64,000 nucleotides of DNA from PALSA-555 sp963821325. Lineage in GTDB: Bacteria > Actinomycetota > Acidimicrobiia > IMCC26256 > PALSA-555. The stretch lies in NCBI GenBank assembly GCA_963821325.1, contig CAWGDC010000001.1, positions 744,001 to 808,000 of the forward strand. The letters are read 5' to 3'. The notes under the pieces were generated by a model. The model saw only the letters and a program-made list of their open reading frames with translations. It was not told where the DNA came from and ran no database searches. The position numbers were made by a program, and so were the translations under genes. Numbering within the stretch: position 1 is the stretch's first letter; every line of letters begins with the position of its first letter. Positions 9,863 through 19,635 of the stretch are shown in pieces.

Positions 9863-11577
9863 CTAGAGCTTGAGGATCTCGACGAGGGGGCCGAGCGCGA
9901 GCGCCGGCAGGAACGTGAGGGCGCCCACGATCACGAGCACGCCGATCACCAGCACGATGAACAGCGGCGTGTCGGTCGGGAAGGTCCCCGACGAGGCGGG
10001 GACGGTCTGCTTGCGCACCAGCGAGCCGGCGAGCGCCAACGTCGGGATGATCAGGAAGAAGCGGCCGACGAGCATCGCGAAGGCGAGGGCAGAGTTGAGG
10101 AACGACGTGTTGGCGTTCAGCCCCGCGAACGCCGAGCCGTTGTTGTTCGACGCCGACGTGAACGCGTACAGCAGCTCGCTGAAGCCGTGCGCGCCAGGAT
10201 TGCTGATCGAGACGTGTTTCACCGAGGTGACGAACACCGCGACCGCGAGCCCGCCGAGGAGCACGAGCGGCATGGCGAGGATGTAGAGGGCGACGAGCTT
10301 GACCTCGGCGCTCTGGATCTTCTTGCCGAGGTACTCGGGTGTTCGCCCGACCATGAGCCCGGCGATGAACACCGCCAGGATCGCGAAGATGAGCAGGCCG
10401 TTGATGCCGACCCCGACGCCGCCGGGCGTGACCTCCCCGAGCTTCATGAGCCCGAGGAGGAGGAGCCCGCCGGCGGGCGTGAAGCTGTCGTGCATCGCGT
10501 TGACCGAGCCGTTCGACGTCGCGGTCGTCGAGGCGGCCCACAGCGCGGAGCCGCTGGGTCCGAACCGCGACTCCTTGCCTTCCATGTTCCCGCCGGGTTG
10601 GGATGCGGTGGCCACCTCGGTCGCGCCGGCGTTGGTGAGCCGCGGGTTGCCCGACGTCTCGAGGACCATCGTCCCGATCGAGGCGCCCAACCACACGACG
10701 AACATGATCGTGAACACCGCGTAGCCCTGCCGCTTGGAGCGCACCATGCGGCCGAAGGTGAACGCGACGGCGAACGGGATGATCAGGATGGCGTAGAGCT
10801 CGAGGAAGTCGCTGAGCTTCGTCGGGTTGGAGAACGGGTGCGCCGAGTTGGTGTTGAAGAAGTCGCCGCCGTTCGACCCGAGCTGCTTGATCGATTCCAT
10901 GCTCGCGTTGGGCCCGCCGGGGAGCTGCTGGGTCGTGCCGGCGACGGTGTGGGCCGTCGTGAACCCGTGCGTGTTCTGGATCACGCCCTGGGTGAGCAGG
11001 ATGATCGCGAACACGAACGACAGCGGCAGCAGGATCCGGATCGTGGTGCGGACGAGGTCGACCCAGAAGTTCCCGATCGTGCGCTGCCCCGCCCGGGACA
11101 GGCCGCGGAGCAGCGCGGCCATCACGGCGAGCCCGGCCGCGGCGGAGACGAACTGCTGGACGGTGAGCCCGACCATCTGGGTCAGGTGGCTCATGGTCGA
11201 CTCGCCGCCGTAGGCCTGCCAGTTGGTGTTCGTGACGAAGCTCACCGCGGTGTTCATCGACAGGGCGGGGGCGACGTTCGCGACGCTCGTCGGGTTGAAC
11301 GGCAGGTTCGACTGGACGCGCTGCAAGAGATAGAGGAGGAAGACGCCGACGACGCTGAAGGCGAGCAGCGACGCGGCGTAGACCGACCAGCGCTGCTCCC
11401 GCTTCGGGTCGACGCGACAGAACCGGAAGATGGCCTGCTCGATCGGCCAGCGCGACCCGGTCGCCGATCATGGGGCCGCCCTCGTCAGACCCGCGCGATG
11501 TACGCCCCGAGCGGTGGGGCGGTGACCAGGATGAGGACGATGAGCGCGACGAGCTGCGCCCACCCGGGGAGTGTCAT
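9863..11577 (-). CDS. kdpA: KdpA K+-channel subunit (two frameshifts near the N-terminus)
   Basis: The 487-aa C-terminal part is in one frame and carries KdpA selectivity-filter sequence (TNTNWQAYGGES, SNGGDFFNTNSAHPF, SASNNNGSAF, GRFFLIIPTLA) and about ten membrane helices. The first ~85 residues (MTLPGWAQLVALIVLILVT onward, then GGPMIGDR, then WPIEQAIFRF) are split by breaks near 11490 and 11455. Both are cured by deleting one base, and 1715 bp is 2 modulo 3 as expected for two insertions. ATG 11577 shares one base with the kdpF TGA. Forms the ion path of the Kdp pump. Confidence 0.92.
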
Positions 11578-11666
11578 CAGAAGCGCTCGGGGTAGAGCAG
11601 CGCCACGAACAGGTAGCCGGCCAGCAGGACGCCGACGATCAGCCCGGCGAGGTTGTCCGCGCTCAT
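11577..11666 (-). CDS. kdpF: KdpF small membrane subunit
   Basis: A 29-residue peptide, essentially one hydrophobic helix (NLAGLIVGVLLAGYLFVALL) with the typical YPERF ending of KdpF. It sits exactly before kdpA, with stop and start overlapping by one base (TGATG), and its own ATG overlaps the stop of the preceding small gene by 4 bp. In other bacteria KdpF is a lipid-like stabiliser of the KdpABC complex. Easy to miss because of its size. Confidence 0.9.
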   Translation of the reverse strand: MSADNLAGLIVGVLLAGYLFVALLYPERF

Positions 11667-11818
11667 GGGGCGGGCTGGTCGCTCGCCGCGGTGCCCGTGC
11701 CTTCGTCGGCGGGCAGCGCCTCGCTGTCCGGCCCGATGATCCAGTCGCACGCCCGCACGTACGCGAAGCAGAGGGCGAAGAAGCCGAGGAGGGACAGCAC
11801 GACGAACAGATCGGCCAC
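11663..11818 (-). CDS. Small membrane protein at the head of the kdp operon
   Basis: A 51-aa open frame beginning GTG 11818 behind a GAGGGG ribosome binding site. It has one hydrophobic helix (LFVVLSLLGFFALCFAYV), a short charged RACDWIIG stretch and an acidic tail ending SDQPAP. The stop overlaps kdpF ATG by 4 bp, so it is translationally coupled to the kdp genes. Short membrane peptides of this shape occur before kdpF in some actinobacteria as I recall, without assigned function. It could be an accessory subunit or a leader; function is unknown. Confidence 0.75.
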   Translation of the reverse strand: MADLFVVLSLLGFFALCFAYVRACDWIIGPDSEALPADEGTGTAASDQPAP

Positions 11819-11910
11819 GGCGCACCCCTCGGCTTGTCCGACTCGCCCCGCGGGCCACCAACGGAGCGCTGGACGTCTCCTACCGGTTCGCGACGCGGCT
11901 GGGAACGGCC

Positions 11911-11948
11911 TTAGCGGGCGCTTAACGCGGCACGCCGAAGTGTTAGCG
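11911..11948. promoter_or_regulatory. Candidate KdpE operator: TTARCG repeats
   Basis: Three TTARCG boxes on the + strand at 11911-11916, 11922-11927 and 11943-11948, spaced 11 and 21 bp, i.e. one and two helical turns. Such helical phasing of direct repeats is how OmpR/PhoB-family dimers bind, and kdpE belongs to that family. The boxes lie ~95-130 bp upstream of the first kdp-operon start (transcribed leftward). The last box is also part of an imperfect hairpin, GTGTT..AACAC, at 11940-11960. Binding by KdpE is inferred only. Confidence 0.4.
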
Positions 11949-12075
11949 GGTGCGCAACACCGCCCGGCGGGGGCGGTGCCGCGGCCGGCTGGCCTGCGGG
12001 TTGGGGCTCGTCCGTCGGACCGGCGAGCACCGGACCGACGGCGGATTGCCCGACCGTGGCGCCGGCGAGGCGCAG

Positions 12076-12081
12076 TAGGGT
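12076..12081 (+). promoter_or_regulatory. Probable -10 element of the thiamine operon
   Basis: TAGGGT at 12076-12081 matches the actinobacterial TANNNT -10 pattern and would start transcription about 7 nt downstream, just before the first TPP riboswitch helix. No good -35 hexamer is visible at 16-19 bp. Inferred from position and sequence. Confidence 0.4.
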
Positions 12082-12087
12082 GCGCTC

Positions 12088-12180
12088 ATCGCACGGGAGC
12101 CCGGTGGAGCGGGCTGAGAGGAGGGCTGGGCCGCCCTCGACCGTTGGAACCTGATCCGGGTCATGCCGGCGAAGGGAGGA
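12088..12180 (+). ncRNA. TPP riboswitch (THI element)
   Basis: Shows the THI-box core in order: GGAGCCCGG arm, the pyrimidine-sensing GGGCTGAGAGG, a variable GC stem (GAGGGC..GCCCTC), then GGAACCTGATCCGGGTCATGCCGG and GCGAAGGGAGG closing the pyrophosphate-sensing arm and P1. It lies directly before thiE. The last bases (GGGAGGAGGG) are both the 3' side of P1 and the Shine-Dalgarno sequence of thiE, so TPP binding would hide the ribosome site; control of translation initiation is the likely mechanism. Confidence 0.95.
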
Positions 12181-12182
12181 GG

Positions 12183-12809
12183 GTGACGCTCGGTCGGCTG
12201 CACGTGGTGACCGACACGCGGCCGGGCCGCGACCCGCTGCGAACGGTGCGCGCCGCCCTCGATGCGGGCGCCCCGGTGGTCCAGGTCCGGGCGAAGGACC
12301 GGTCGGACGCCGAGTTGTACGAGCTCGCTGGTCGGGTCGCGGACCTCTGCGCCGACCATGACGCCCTCTGCATCGTGAACGACCGACCCGACGTCGCCGT
12401 CGCCGTCCACGCCGGCGGCGCCCACGTCGGCGACGCGGACCTGCCGGTCCCGGCGGCCCGGCGGGTGCTGGGGGCGGGTGGGGTGCTCGGGGCGACGGCC
12501 CGAGACGTCGGCGCCGCGGTCGAGCACGAAGCGGCCGGCGCGTCCTACCTCGGCGTCGGGCCGGCCTTCACCACCGCGACGAAGGGCGGGCTGCCGGCCC
12601 CCCTCGGACCCGAGGGGGTGGGCAGCGTCGCCGCCGCGGTGCGGATCCCGGTCGTCGCCGTCGCCGGGGTGACCACCGACCGGGTGGCCGCGCTGCTGGA
12701 CGCGGGTGCGTACGGCGTGGCGGTGATCAGCGCGGTGTCCGACGCCGACGACCCGGCGCGGGCGACCGAGGCGCTGCTGCGCGCCATCGACGCGGTGGCG
12801 GCGCGGTGA
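12183..12809 (+). CDS. thiE: Thiamine-phosphate synthase ThiE
   Basis: 208 aa TIM-barrel protein. Joins the pyrimidine (HMP-PP) and thiazole (THZ-P) moieties. Visible motifs: VQVRAKDRS (pyrophosphate-side Arg/Lys), CIVNDRPDVA, GGAHVGDADLP, YLGVGPAFTTATKGG and VVAVAGVTTD. GTG 12183 is placed by the ribosome site inside the riboswitch 3' end. The stop overlaps thiO start by 4 bp. First gene of the thi operon. Confidence 0.95.
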   Translation: MTLGRLHVVTDTRPGRDPLRTVRAALDAGAPVVQVRAKDRSDAELYELAGRVADLCADHDALCIVNDRPDVAVAVHAGGAHVGDADLPVPAARRVLGAGGVLGATARDVGAAVEHEAAGASYLGVGPAFTTATKGGLPAPLGPEGVGSVAAAVRIPVVAVAGVTTDRVAALLDAGAYGVAVISAVSDADDPARATEALLRAIDAVAAR

Positions 12810-13895
12810 GCCGCGCCACGGTCGTGGGCGGCGGCGTGATCGGCTTGGCGGTCGCGTGGCGGCTGGGCCAGCGCGACGTCGCCTGCACGGTCGTCGACCC
12901 GGAACCGGGCCGCGGCGCCAGCGATGTCGCCGCGGGGATGCTCGCCCCGGTCACCGAGGTGCACTACGGCGAGGTGCCGCTCCTCGGCCTGAACCTCGAC
13001 TCGGCGCGCCGCTGGCCCGCGTTCGTCGAGGAGCTCGAGGCGGCGTCCGACGTGCCGGTCGGCTACCGGCGGGAGGGGACCCTCGTCGTCGCGGTGCACG
13101 ACGACGACCGGCGCGCCCTCGACGCGCTCGTCCAGTTCCAGCAGCAGCTCGACCTGCCGGTCGAGCCCCAGGCGAGCGCGGCGTGCCGTGACCTCGAGCC
13201 GTCGCTCTCCCCCCGCGTCCGCGCCGGTGCCCTCGTGCCGGGCGACCGCCAGGTCGAGCCCCGGGCCCTCCTGACCGCGCTCCTCGCGGCGTGTCGCGCG
13301 TGCGGGCGTCGAGCTGCGGCGCGAGGCCGCGGTCTCGGTCGACACCGGCCCGAGCGTCGGCCTGCGCGGCGGCGGCCGCGTCGACGGTGATGCGGTCGTC
13401 GTGGCCGCCGGCTGCCGCTCGGCGCAGCTCGTCGACCTCCCGGTGCGCCCGGTGAAGGGCCAGATCCTGCGCCTGCGCGGCGACGTGGCGAGCCTGCTTA
13501 CCCGCACCGTCCGCGGGCTCGCCGACGGCGTCTCCGTCTACCTGGTGCCGCGGGCCGACGGGCAGCTCGTCGTCGGTGCGACCGTCGAGGAGCGCGGCTT
13601 CGACGACACGGTCACCGCGGGCGCGGTGCACGAGCTGCTCACCGCCGCGACCCAGCTGGTGCCCGGCGTCGCGGAGCTCGAGCTCGCCGAGACCCGCGCC
13701 GGGCTGCGTCCCGGGACACCCGACAACGCGCCGATCCTCGGGCCCGTCCCCGACCGGGACGGGGTCGTGGCCGCCACCGGCCACTTCCGCAACGGGATCC
13801 TGCTGACCCCGGTCACCGCCGACGTCGTCGCCGACGTCGTCACCACGGGCGCCAGCGCGCTCGCCGCACCGTTCGGCCCGGAGCGCTTCCGGTGA
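12806..13895 (+). CDS. thiO: Glycine oxidase ThiO (one frameshift)
   Basis: FAD-dependent amine oxidase that makes dehydroglycine (iminoglycine) for thiazole assembly. The N-terminus has the dinucleotide-binding fold VVGGGVIGLAVAWRL and the GASDVAAGMLAP segment. The C-terminus has PVKGQILRLRG, LVPRADGQLVVGATVEE, AGLRPGTPDNAPILG and GHFRNGILLTPVTA. The frame breaks near 13305 (TGCGGGCGTC); removing one G joins the halves into ~363 aa, normal for ThiO. GTG start overlaps the thiE stop; its stop overlaps thiS. Confidence 0.9.
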
Positions 13896-14092
13896 TCCTG
13901 ACGGTGAACGGCGCGCCGGCCGAGGTCGACGCGGAGGCCACGGTGGCCACCCTGGTGGACCGGCTCGGCCGGGATCCCCGCGGCGTCGCCGTCGCGTTGA
14001 ACGAGGACGTGGTGCCCCGGGGGGCGTGGTCGGCGACCCGGCTGCGCGCCGGCGACCGCGTCGAGGTGCTGCGCGCCGCGCAAGGAGGATGA
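13892..14092 (+). CDS. thiS: Sulfur carrier protein ThiS
   Basis: 66 aa ubiquitin-like protein ending in the required Gly-Gly (AAQGG), which is thiocarboxylated and donates sulfur to the thiazole ring. Other family features: ILTVNG at the start and VAVALNEDVVPR in the middle. GTG start overlaps thiO by 4 bp. No thiF adenylyltransferase is seen in this operon, so activation must use a protein encoded elsewhere (a MoeB-type enzyme is the usual substitute). Confidence 0.93.
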   Translation: MILTVNGAPAEVDAEATVATLVDRLGRDPRGVAVALNEDVVPRGAWSATRLRAGDRVEVLRAAQGG

Positions 14093-14095
14093 CCG

Positions 14096-14866
14096 ATGGA
14101 TGACCCGCTGCGGCTCGCCGGGACCGCGTTGTCGTCGCGGCTGATCCTGGGCACCGGCGGGGCGCCCAGCCTCCGCAGCCTCGAGCGGGCCATCGTCGCC
14201 TCGGGCGCCGAGGTCGTGACCGTGGCGCTGCGTCGCATCGACCCGGCGGCCCCCGGCTCGCTCGTCGACGTGCTGGAGCGCACCGGGGTGCGCACCCTGC
14301 CGAACACCGCCGGGTGCTTCACCGCGCGGGAGGCCGTGCTCACCGCCCGGCTGGCCCGCGACGCGTTCGCCACCGACTGGATCAAGCTCGAGGTGATCGC
14401 CGACGATCGGACGCTGCTGCCGGATCCGGTCGAACTGCTCGTCGCCGCGGAGCAGCTCGTCGACGACGGGTTCGTCGTGCTGCCCTACACGAACGACGAC
14501 CCGGTCACGGCGCGGCGACTGGCCGAGCTCGGCTGCGCCGCGGTCATGCCGCTCGGCTCCCCGATCGGCAGCGGCATGGGTATCCGCAACCCCTACAACC
14601 TGGCCATCATCCGCGAACAGGTCACGGTGCCGGTCATCCTCGACGCCGGGGTCGGCACCGCGTCCGACGCGGCGCTGGCCATGGAGCTTGGCTGTGACGG
14701 CGTGCTCCTCGCGTCGGCCGTGACGCGGGCCCGCGACCCCGAGCAGATGGCGGACGCCATGCGCCGCGCCGTCGAAGCCGGCCGTCTGGCCCACCTGGCC
14801 GGCCGGATCCCGCGCCGCCTCTACGCCGAGGCGTCGACCACGTGGGAGGGACGACCCGAGCTGTGA
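14096..14866 (+). CDS. thiG: Thiazole synthase ThiG
   Basis: 256 aa, full length, intact. Condenses deoxyxylulose-5-phosphate, dehydroglycine and ThiS-bound sulfur. Key features: SRLILGTGG near the start, the Schiff-base lysine in DWIKLEVIADD, VLPYTNDDPV, AAVMPLGSPIGSG and VPVILDAGVGTASDAA in the phosphate site. It follows thiS after 3 bp, with an AAGGAGG ribosome site inside the thiS end. Its stop overlaps the tenI start. Confidence 0.96.
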   Translation: MDDPLRLAGTALSSRLILGTGGAPSLRSLERAIVASGAEVVTVALRRIDPAAPGSLVDVLERTGVRTLPNTAGCFTAREAVLTARLARDAFATDWIKLEVIADDRTLLPDPVELLVAAEQLVDDGFVVLPYTNDDPVTARRLAELGCAAVMPLGSPIGSGMGIRNPYNLAIIREQVTVPVILDAGVGTASDAALAMELGCDGVLLASAVTRARDPEQMADAMRRAVEAGRLAHLAGRIPRRLYAEASTTWEGRPEL

Positions 14867-15466
14867 CGACGCTCGACCGCCTGCTCGTGCTGACCGACGC
14901 GTCCCAGACGTCGCGGCCGACCGCTCCGCCACGTCGTCGCCGCGGCGCTGCGCGGCGGCGCCTGCGGCGTGATCCTGCGCGAGAAGACCCTCCCACCGGA
15001 CGAGCGCGCCGAGCTCGCCGCCGCGCTCCGCGCGGTGGTGCACGACGCCGGCGGGACGTTCCTCGTCGCCGGCGGGCTCGCCGATCGCGCCGCCGTGGCC
15101 GACGGTGTGCACCTCGCGGCCGCCGACCCGTTCCCGCCCGTCCCGCCGCGCCTGGTGGGACGCTCCTGCCACGACGGGGACGCGCTGCGCCGCGCCGCAG
15201 CGGAGGGCTGTTCGTACGCGACGGTGTCGCCGATCTTCGCGACGGCGTCGAAGCCGGGCTACGGACCCCCGCTCGGCGTCGACGCGCTCCGGGATCCGCC
15301 GCTGCCCGTGTTCGCGCTCGGGGGCATCGACCCGACCCGGGCCGGCCGCTGCGTCGCCGCCGGCGCGTTCGGCGTCGCGGTGATGGGCGCGGTGATGCGG
15401 GCCGACGACCCGGCCACCGTCGTGGCAGGGCTCCTCGACGCGCTGCGGGCCGGGGCGTCGCGGTGA
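14863..15466 (+). CDS. tenI: TenI/ThiE-like thiazole tautomerase (one frameshift)
   Basis: A second, shorter ThiE-superfamily barrel directly after thiG. The first ~20 codons from GTG 14863 (LDRLLVLTDASQTSRP) and the rest (PLRHVVAAALRGG, ILREKTLP, GVHLAA, GRSCHD, YATVSPIFATASKPGYGPPLG, PVFALGGIDP) are joined if one base near 14918 is removed. The G-x-SCHD and SPIFATASKPG blocks are those of TenI/ThiE. Position after thiG and the presence of a full thiE argue for TenI, which aromatises the ThiG product, rather than a second thiamine-phosphate synthase. Confidence 0.8.
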
Positions 15467-16265
15467 CACCGCCGGTGGCGTTGACCATCGCCGGATCCGA
15501 TTCGGGCGGCGGCGCCGGCATCCAAGCCGACCTGAAGACCTTCGCCGCGCTCGGCGTGTTCGGCACGTCGGCGATCACCGCGCTGACCGCGCAGCACACC
15601 GCCGCGGTCTGCGCCGTGCAGCCCGTCGACGCCGACTTCGTCGTCGCGCAGGTCGACGCCGTGCTCGGCGACCTGCCGGTCGCCGCGGTGAAGACCGGCC
15701 TGCTCGCCACCGCGGCGACGGTGTGCGCCGTCGCCGAGCTCGCCGCGGCCGGCCGCCTCCCGAACCTCGTGGTCGACCCCGTGATGGTCTCATCGACCGG
15801 CGAGCGGCTCCTCGCCCCCGACGCCGAGCGCTGCTACCGCGACCAGCTGCTCCCCCACACCCGGGTGCTCACCCCGAACTGCCGAGAGGCCGAGGCGCTC
15901 CTCGGCGTCTCCATCCGCAGCGTCGAGGACCAGCGCGACGCGGCCCGTGCCCTCGCCGCGGCCGGTCCGGCCACCGTCGTGGTCACCGGCGGCGACGGCC
16001 GTCCCGGCGACGACGCCCGCGACGTCGTCGTCGGCGTCGACGGCCTCGACGAGCTCGTCGCCTCGCGCCTCGCCACCGAGAACACGCACGGGTCGGGGTG
16101 CAGCTTCGCCGCGGCCGTCGCCGCCGGCCTCGCCCGGGGGTGCCCGGTCGGCGCGGCGCTCGTCACCGCGAAGACGTTCGTGCACGAGGCGATCCGCGCC
16201 GCGGCCGCCTGGAATCTCGGGGCCGGCCACGGCCCACTGAACCACTTCCGCTGGGAGGAGACACC

Positions 16266-16269
<4 letters not shown>
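15463..16269 (+). CDS. thiD: Hydroxymethylpyrimidine (phosphate) kinase ThiD
   Basis: 268 aa ribokinase-fold enzyme that phosphorylates HMP and HMP-P. Motifs: ALTIAGSDSGGGAGIQADLKTF at the start (substrate loop; abridged), DPVMVSSTGERLL, LTPNCREAEALLG, VVTGGDG and the anion-hole sequence NTHGSGCSFAAA. GTG 15463 overlaps the preceding stop by 4 bp, and its stop overlaps thiC ATG by 4 bp. Intact. Confidence 0.95.
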
Positions 16270-17978
<1,709 letters not shown>

Positions 17979-18011
17979 CGTGCCGGCTCGTGCGCGCCCG
18001 GGGCGGCGGGC

Positions 18012-18290
18012 GTGACGCCCGCACCGCGGACCGTGGACGTCGACCGAGCCGCGGGGGTGCGCCTCACCTGGGAGGACGGGTCGGTGACGGCCGTGGACCT
18101 CGCGACGCTGCGGCGACGCTGTCCGTGCGCGGCGTGCCGCACCCGCCGCGACCAGGGTCACGCGGTCGCGGCGCCGGGTGCCCTGCGCCTCGTCGACGCC
18201 GAGATCGTCGGCGGCTACGGCCTGGGGGTCACGTGGGGCGACGGCCACCGCACGGGCATCTACAGCTGGGAGCTGCTGCACGCCCTCTGA
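18012..18290 (+). CDS. DUF971 protein (gamma-butyrobetaine hydroxylase N-terminal-like)
   Basis: 92 aa. The small fold has VRLTWEDGS, then LRRRCPCAACRTRR with the family's closely spaced cysteines, and ends VTWGDGHRTGIYSWELLHAL, the standard DUF971 finish. It starts 33 bp after thiC on the same strand and may be co-transcribed. DUF971 domains occur alone, in BBOX-like hydroxylases and with Mrp/ApbC iron-sulfur carriers. A link to the iron-sulfur needs of ThiC is an idea only. Confidence 0.85.
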   Translation: MTPAPRTVDVDRAAGVRLTWEDGSVTAVDLATLRRRCPCAACRTRRDQGHAVAAPGALRLVDAEIVGGYGLGVTWGDGHRTGIYSWELLHAL

Positions 18291-18332
18291 GGACGCCCGC
18301 GCCACGCGACGGAGCCCCGAACAAGTTCGCTC

Positions 18333-18352
18333 GGCCTTCCGGGTGGAAGGCC
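18333..18352. terminator. Hairpin after the thi operon
   Basis: Perfect 8-bp stem (GGCCTTCC / GGAAGGCC) with a GGGT loop, in the gap between the rightward thi/DUF971 unit and the leftward alcohol dehydrogenase. There is no U-tract on either side, common for terminators in G+C-rich actinobacteria. Could end transcription in both directions. Confidence 0.45.
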
Positions 18353-18525
18353 AGACTCACCCGCTCGGGACTCCACATCGACGGTAAGCCCGGGTCGGGG
18401 ATTGGTCAAGGGGCGAGCGCGCCGGCTGCTGCGGCGTCGGCGCGCCACCGTGCGCTCTGGCGCTCGTCGTGGGCGAAGTGGCCCGTGACGCTGGCGTGGG
18501 CCAGCGTGACGACGCGGCGGTCGGC
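18353..18525. other. Non-coding gap with an orphan coding-like tail
   Basis: No convincing gene. On the minus strand, in frame with and directly after the alcohol dehydrogenase stop (18526), 39 sense codons run to TGA at 18406. They read like protein (LAHASVTGHFAHDERQSA) but have no ATG, GTG or TTG. It may be stop-codon read-through sequence, the remnant of a lost 3' gene, or chance in G+C-rich DNA. Confidence 0.3.
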
Positions 18526-19629
18526 TCAGCGTGTGGCGGCACCCGGCACGACGACGGCGCGCACGGGCCGGTCCGGCGCCTGCGCCATGTCGCCGAGCAG
18601 GTCGGCGACCGCGTCGGGCTCGGCGGCGACGACGCGGGCGGGCAGGCGGGCGAGGCGGTCGTCGGCGGCGAGGAGGCGGAGCGCGTCGGCGTAGGCGGCG
18701 CCGTCGACGCCCCGTGCGCCGAGGACGCGCAGCTCCTTGAAGACGAGCCAGTCGGGGTTGAAGCGCTCGAGCACCGCCGTGCCTCGCGTGCCGGCCACGA
18801 CGACCGTGCCGCCGGGGCGGGCGAGCGCGAGCGCCTGGGTGAACGCCTCGGGCGCCGCAGCGGTGACGTCGACGACGACGTCGGCGAGCTGGCCGGCGTC
18901 GCGGCGCAGGACCGCGACGGGGTCCTGCGTGGTGACGTCGACCGGGTGGGCACCCAACGCCTGGCCGAGCGCCAGGCGGTGCTCGTCGCGGGGACCGGCG
19001 CCGGTGAGCAGCACGAACGCGGCGTCGGCGTGGCGGGCGGCCACGACCGCGCTGAGCCCGCGGATCCCCGGGCCGAGGACCGCGACGACCGCGCCGGCCG
19101 TCAGGCCGGGCAGCGTCACGGTCCAGCGCAGCCCGGCACCGAGCGGGTTGAACAGGGTGGCGTCGACCGGGTCGAGCGACGCGGGGACGCGATGCACCCG
19201 CGCGTCGGCCGGGAGCACGGTGTGGGTGGCGTACCCGCCCCAGAGGCCCGGCGCGACGTCGACCGGGGTGCCGCCGTACATGTCACGCAGGCCGTGGTGC
19301 GAGCAGAGCATCGTGGCGCCGCGCCGGCAGTCGGCGCAGCGACCACACGCCTGGAACACCTCGACCGCGACGCGGTCACCGACCTCGAGCCCGCGGGCGG
19401 TGCGGGCCTCGTCGGTGAGGCGCTCGATCGTGCCGACGATCTCGTGCCCGGGGATGAAGGGCGCGCCCATCGGGAGCGCGCCGCTGAACTGCTCGTGGTC
19501 GGTGCCGCACAGCCCGCAGGCCTCGACGCGCAGCCACGCGGCGCCCGGCTCGAGCGCGGGCAGCGGGAGGGTGCGGGCCTCGAGGTGGCCCGGCTCGGTC
19601 AGGACCAGCGCGTCGGCGGTCGCGGCCAC
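18526..19629 (-). CDS. Zinc-dependent medium-chain alcohol dehydrogenase
   Basis: 367 aa MDR-family enzyme. GroES-like N-terminal domain with catalytic-zinc ligands Cys in CGLCGTDHE and His-Glu in PGHEIVG. Structural-zinc cysteines are in CGRCADCRRGATMLC. The Rossmann domain begins VVAVLGPGIRGLSA; the usual G-x-G-x-x-G is altered to GPGIRG. Oxidises alcohols or polyols with NAD(P); the substrate is not evident. It follows the phospholipase gene by 6 bp on the same strand. Intact. Confidence 0.88.
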   Translation of the reverse strand: MAATADALVLTEPGHLEARTLPLPALEPGAAWLRVEACGLCGTDHEQFSGALPMGAPFIPGHEIVGTIERLTDEARTARGLEVGDRVAVEVFQACGRCADCRRGATMLCSHHGLRDMYGGTPVDVAPGLWGGYATHTVLPADARVHRVPASLDPVDATLFNPLGAGLRWTVTLPGLTAGAVVAVLGPGIRGLSAVVAARHADAAFVLLTGAGPRDEHRLALGQALGAHPVDVTTQDPVAVLRRDAGQLADVVVDVTAAAPEAFTQALALARPGGTVVVAGTRGTAVLERFNPDWLVFKELRVLGARGVDGAAYADALRLLAADDRLARLPARVVAAEPDAVADLLGDMAQAPDRPVRAVVVPGAATR

Positions 19630-19635
19630 CGACCG

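Noticed and set aside
8642..11914. Very long + strand open frame opposite kdpA and kdpB
   Set aside because: It is low-complexity Arg/Gly/Glu sequence produced by strong third-position G+C bias in the real minus-strand genes; no family resemblance.
18300..18400. tRNA or attachment site next to the 18333 hairpin
   Set aside because: No cloverleaf arms, T-loop or CCA-type end can be formed; only one simple 8-bp hairpin.
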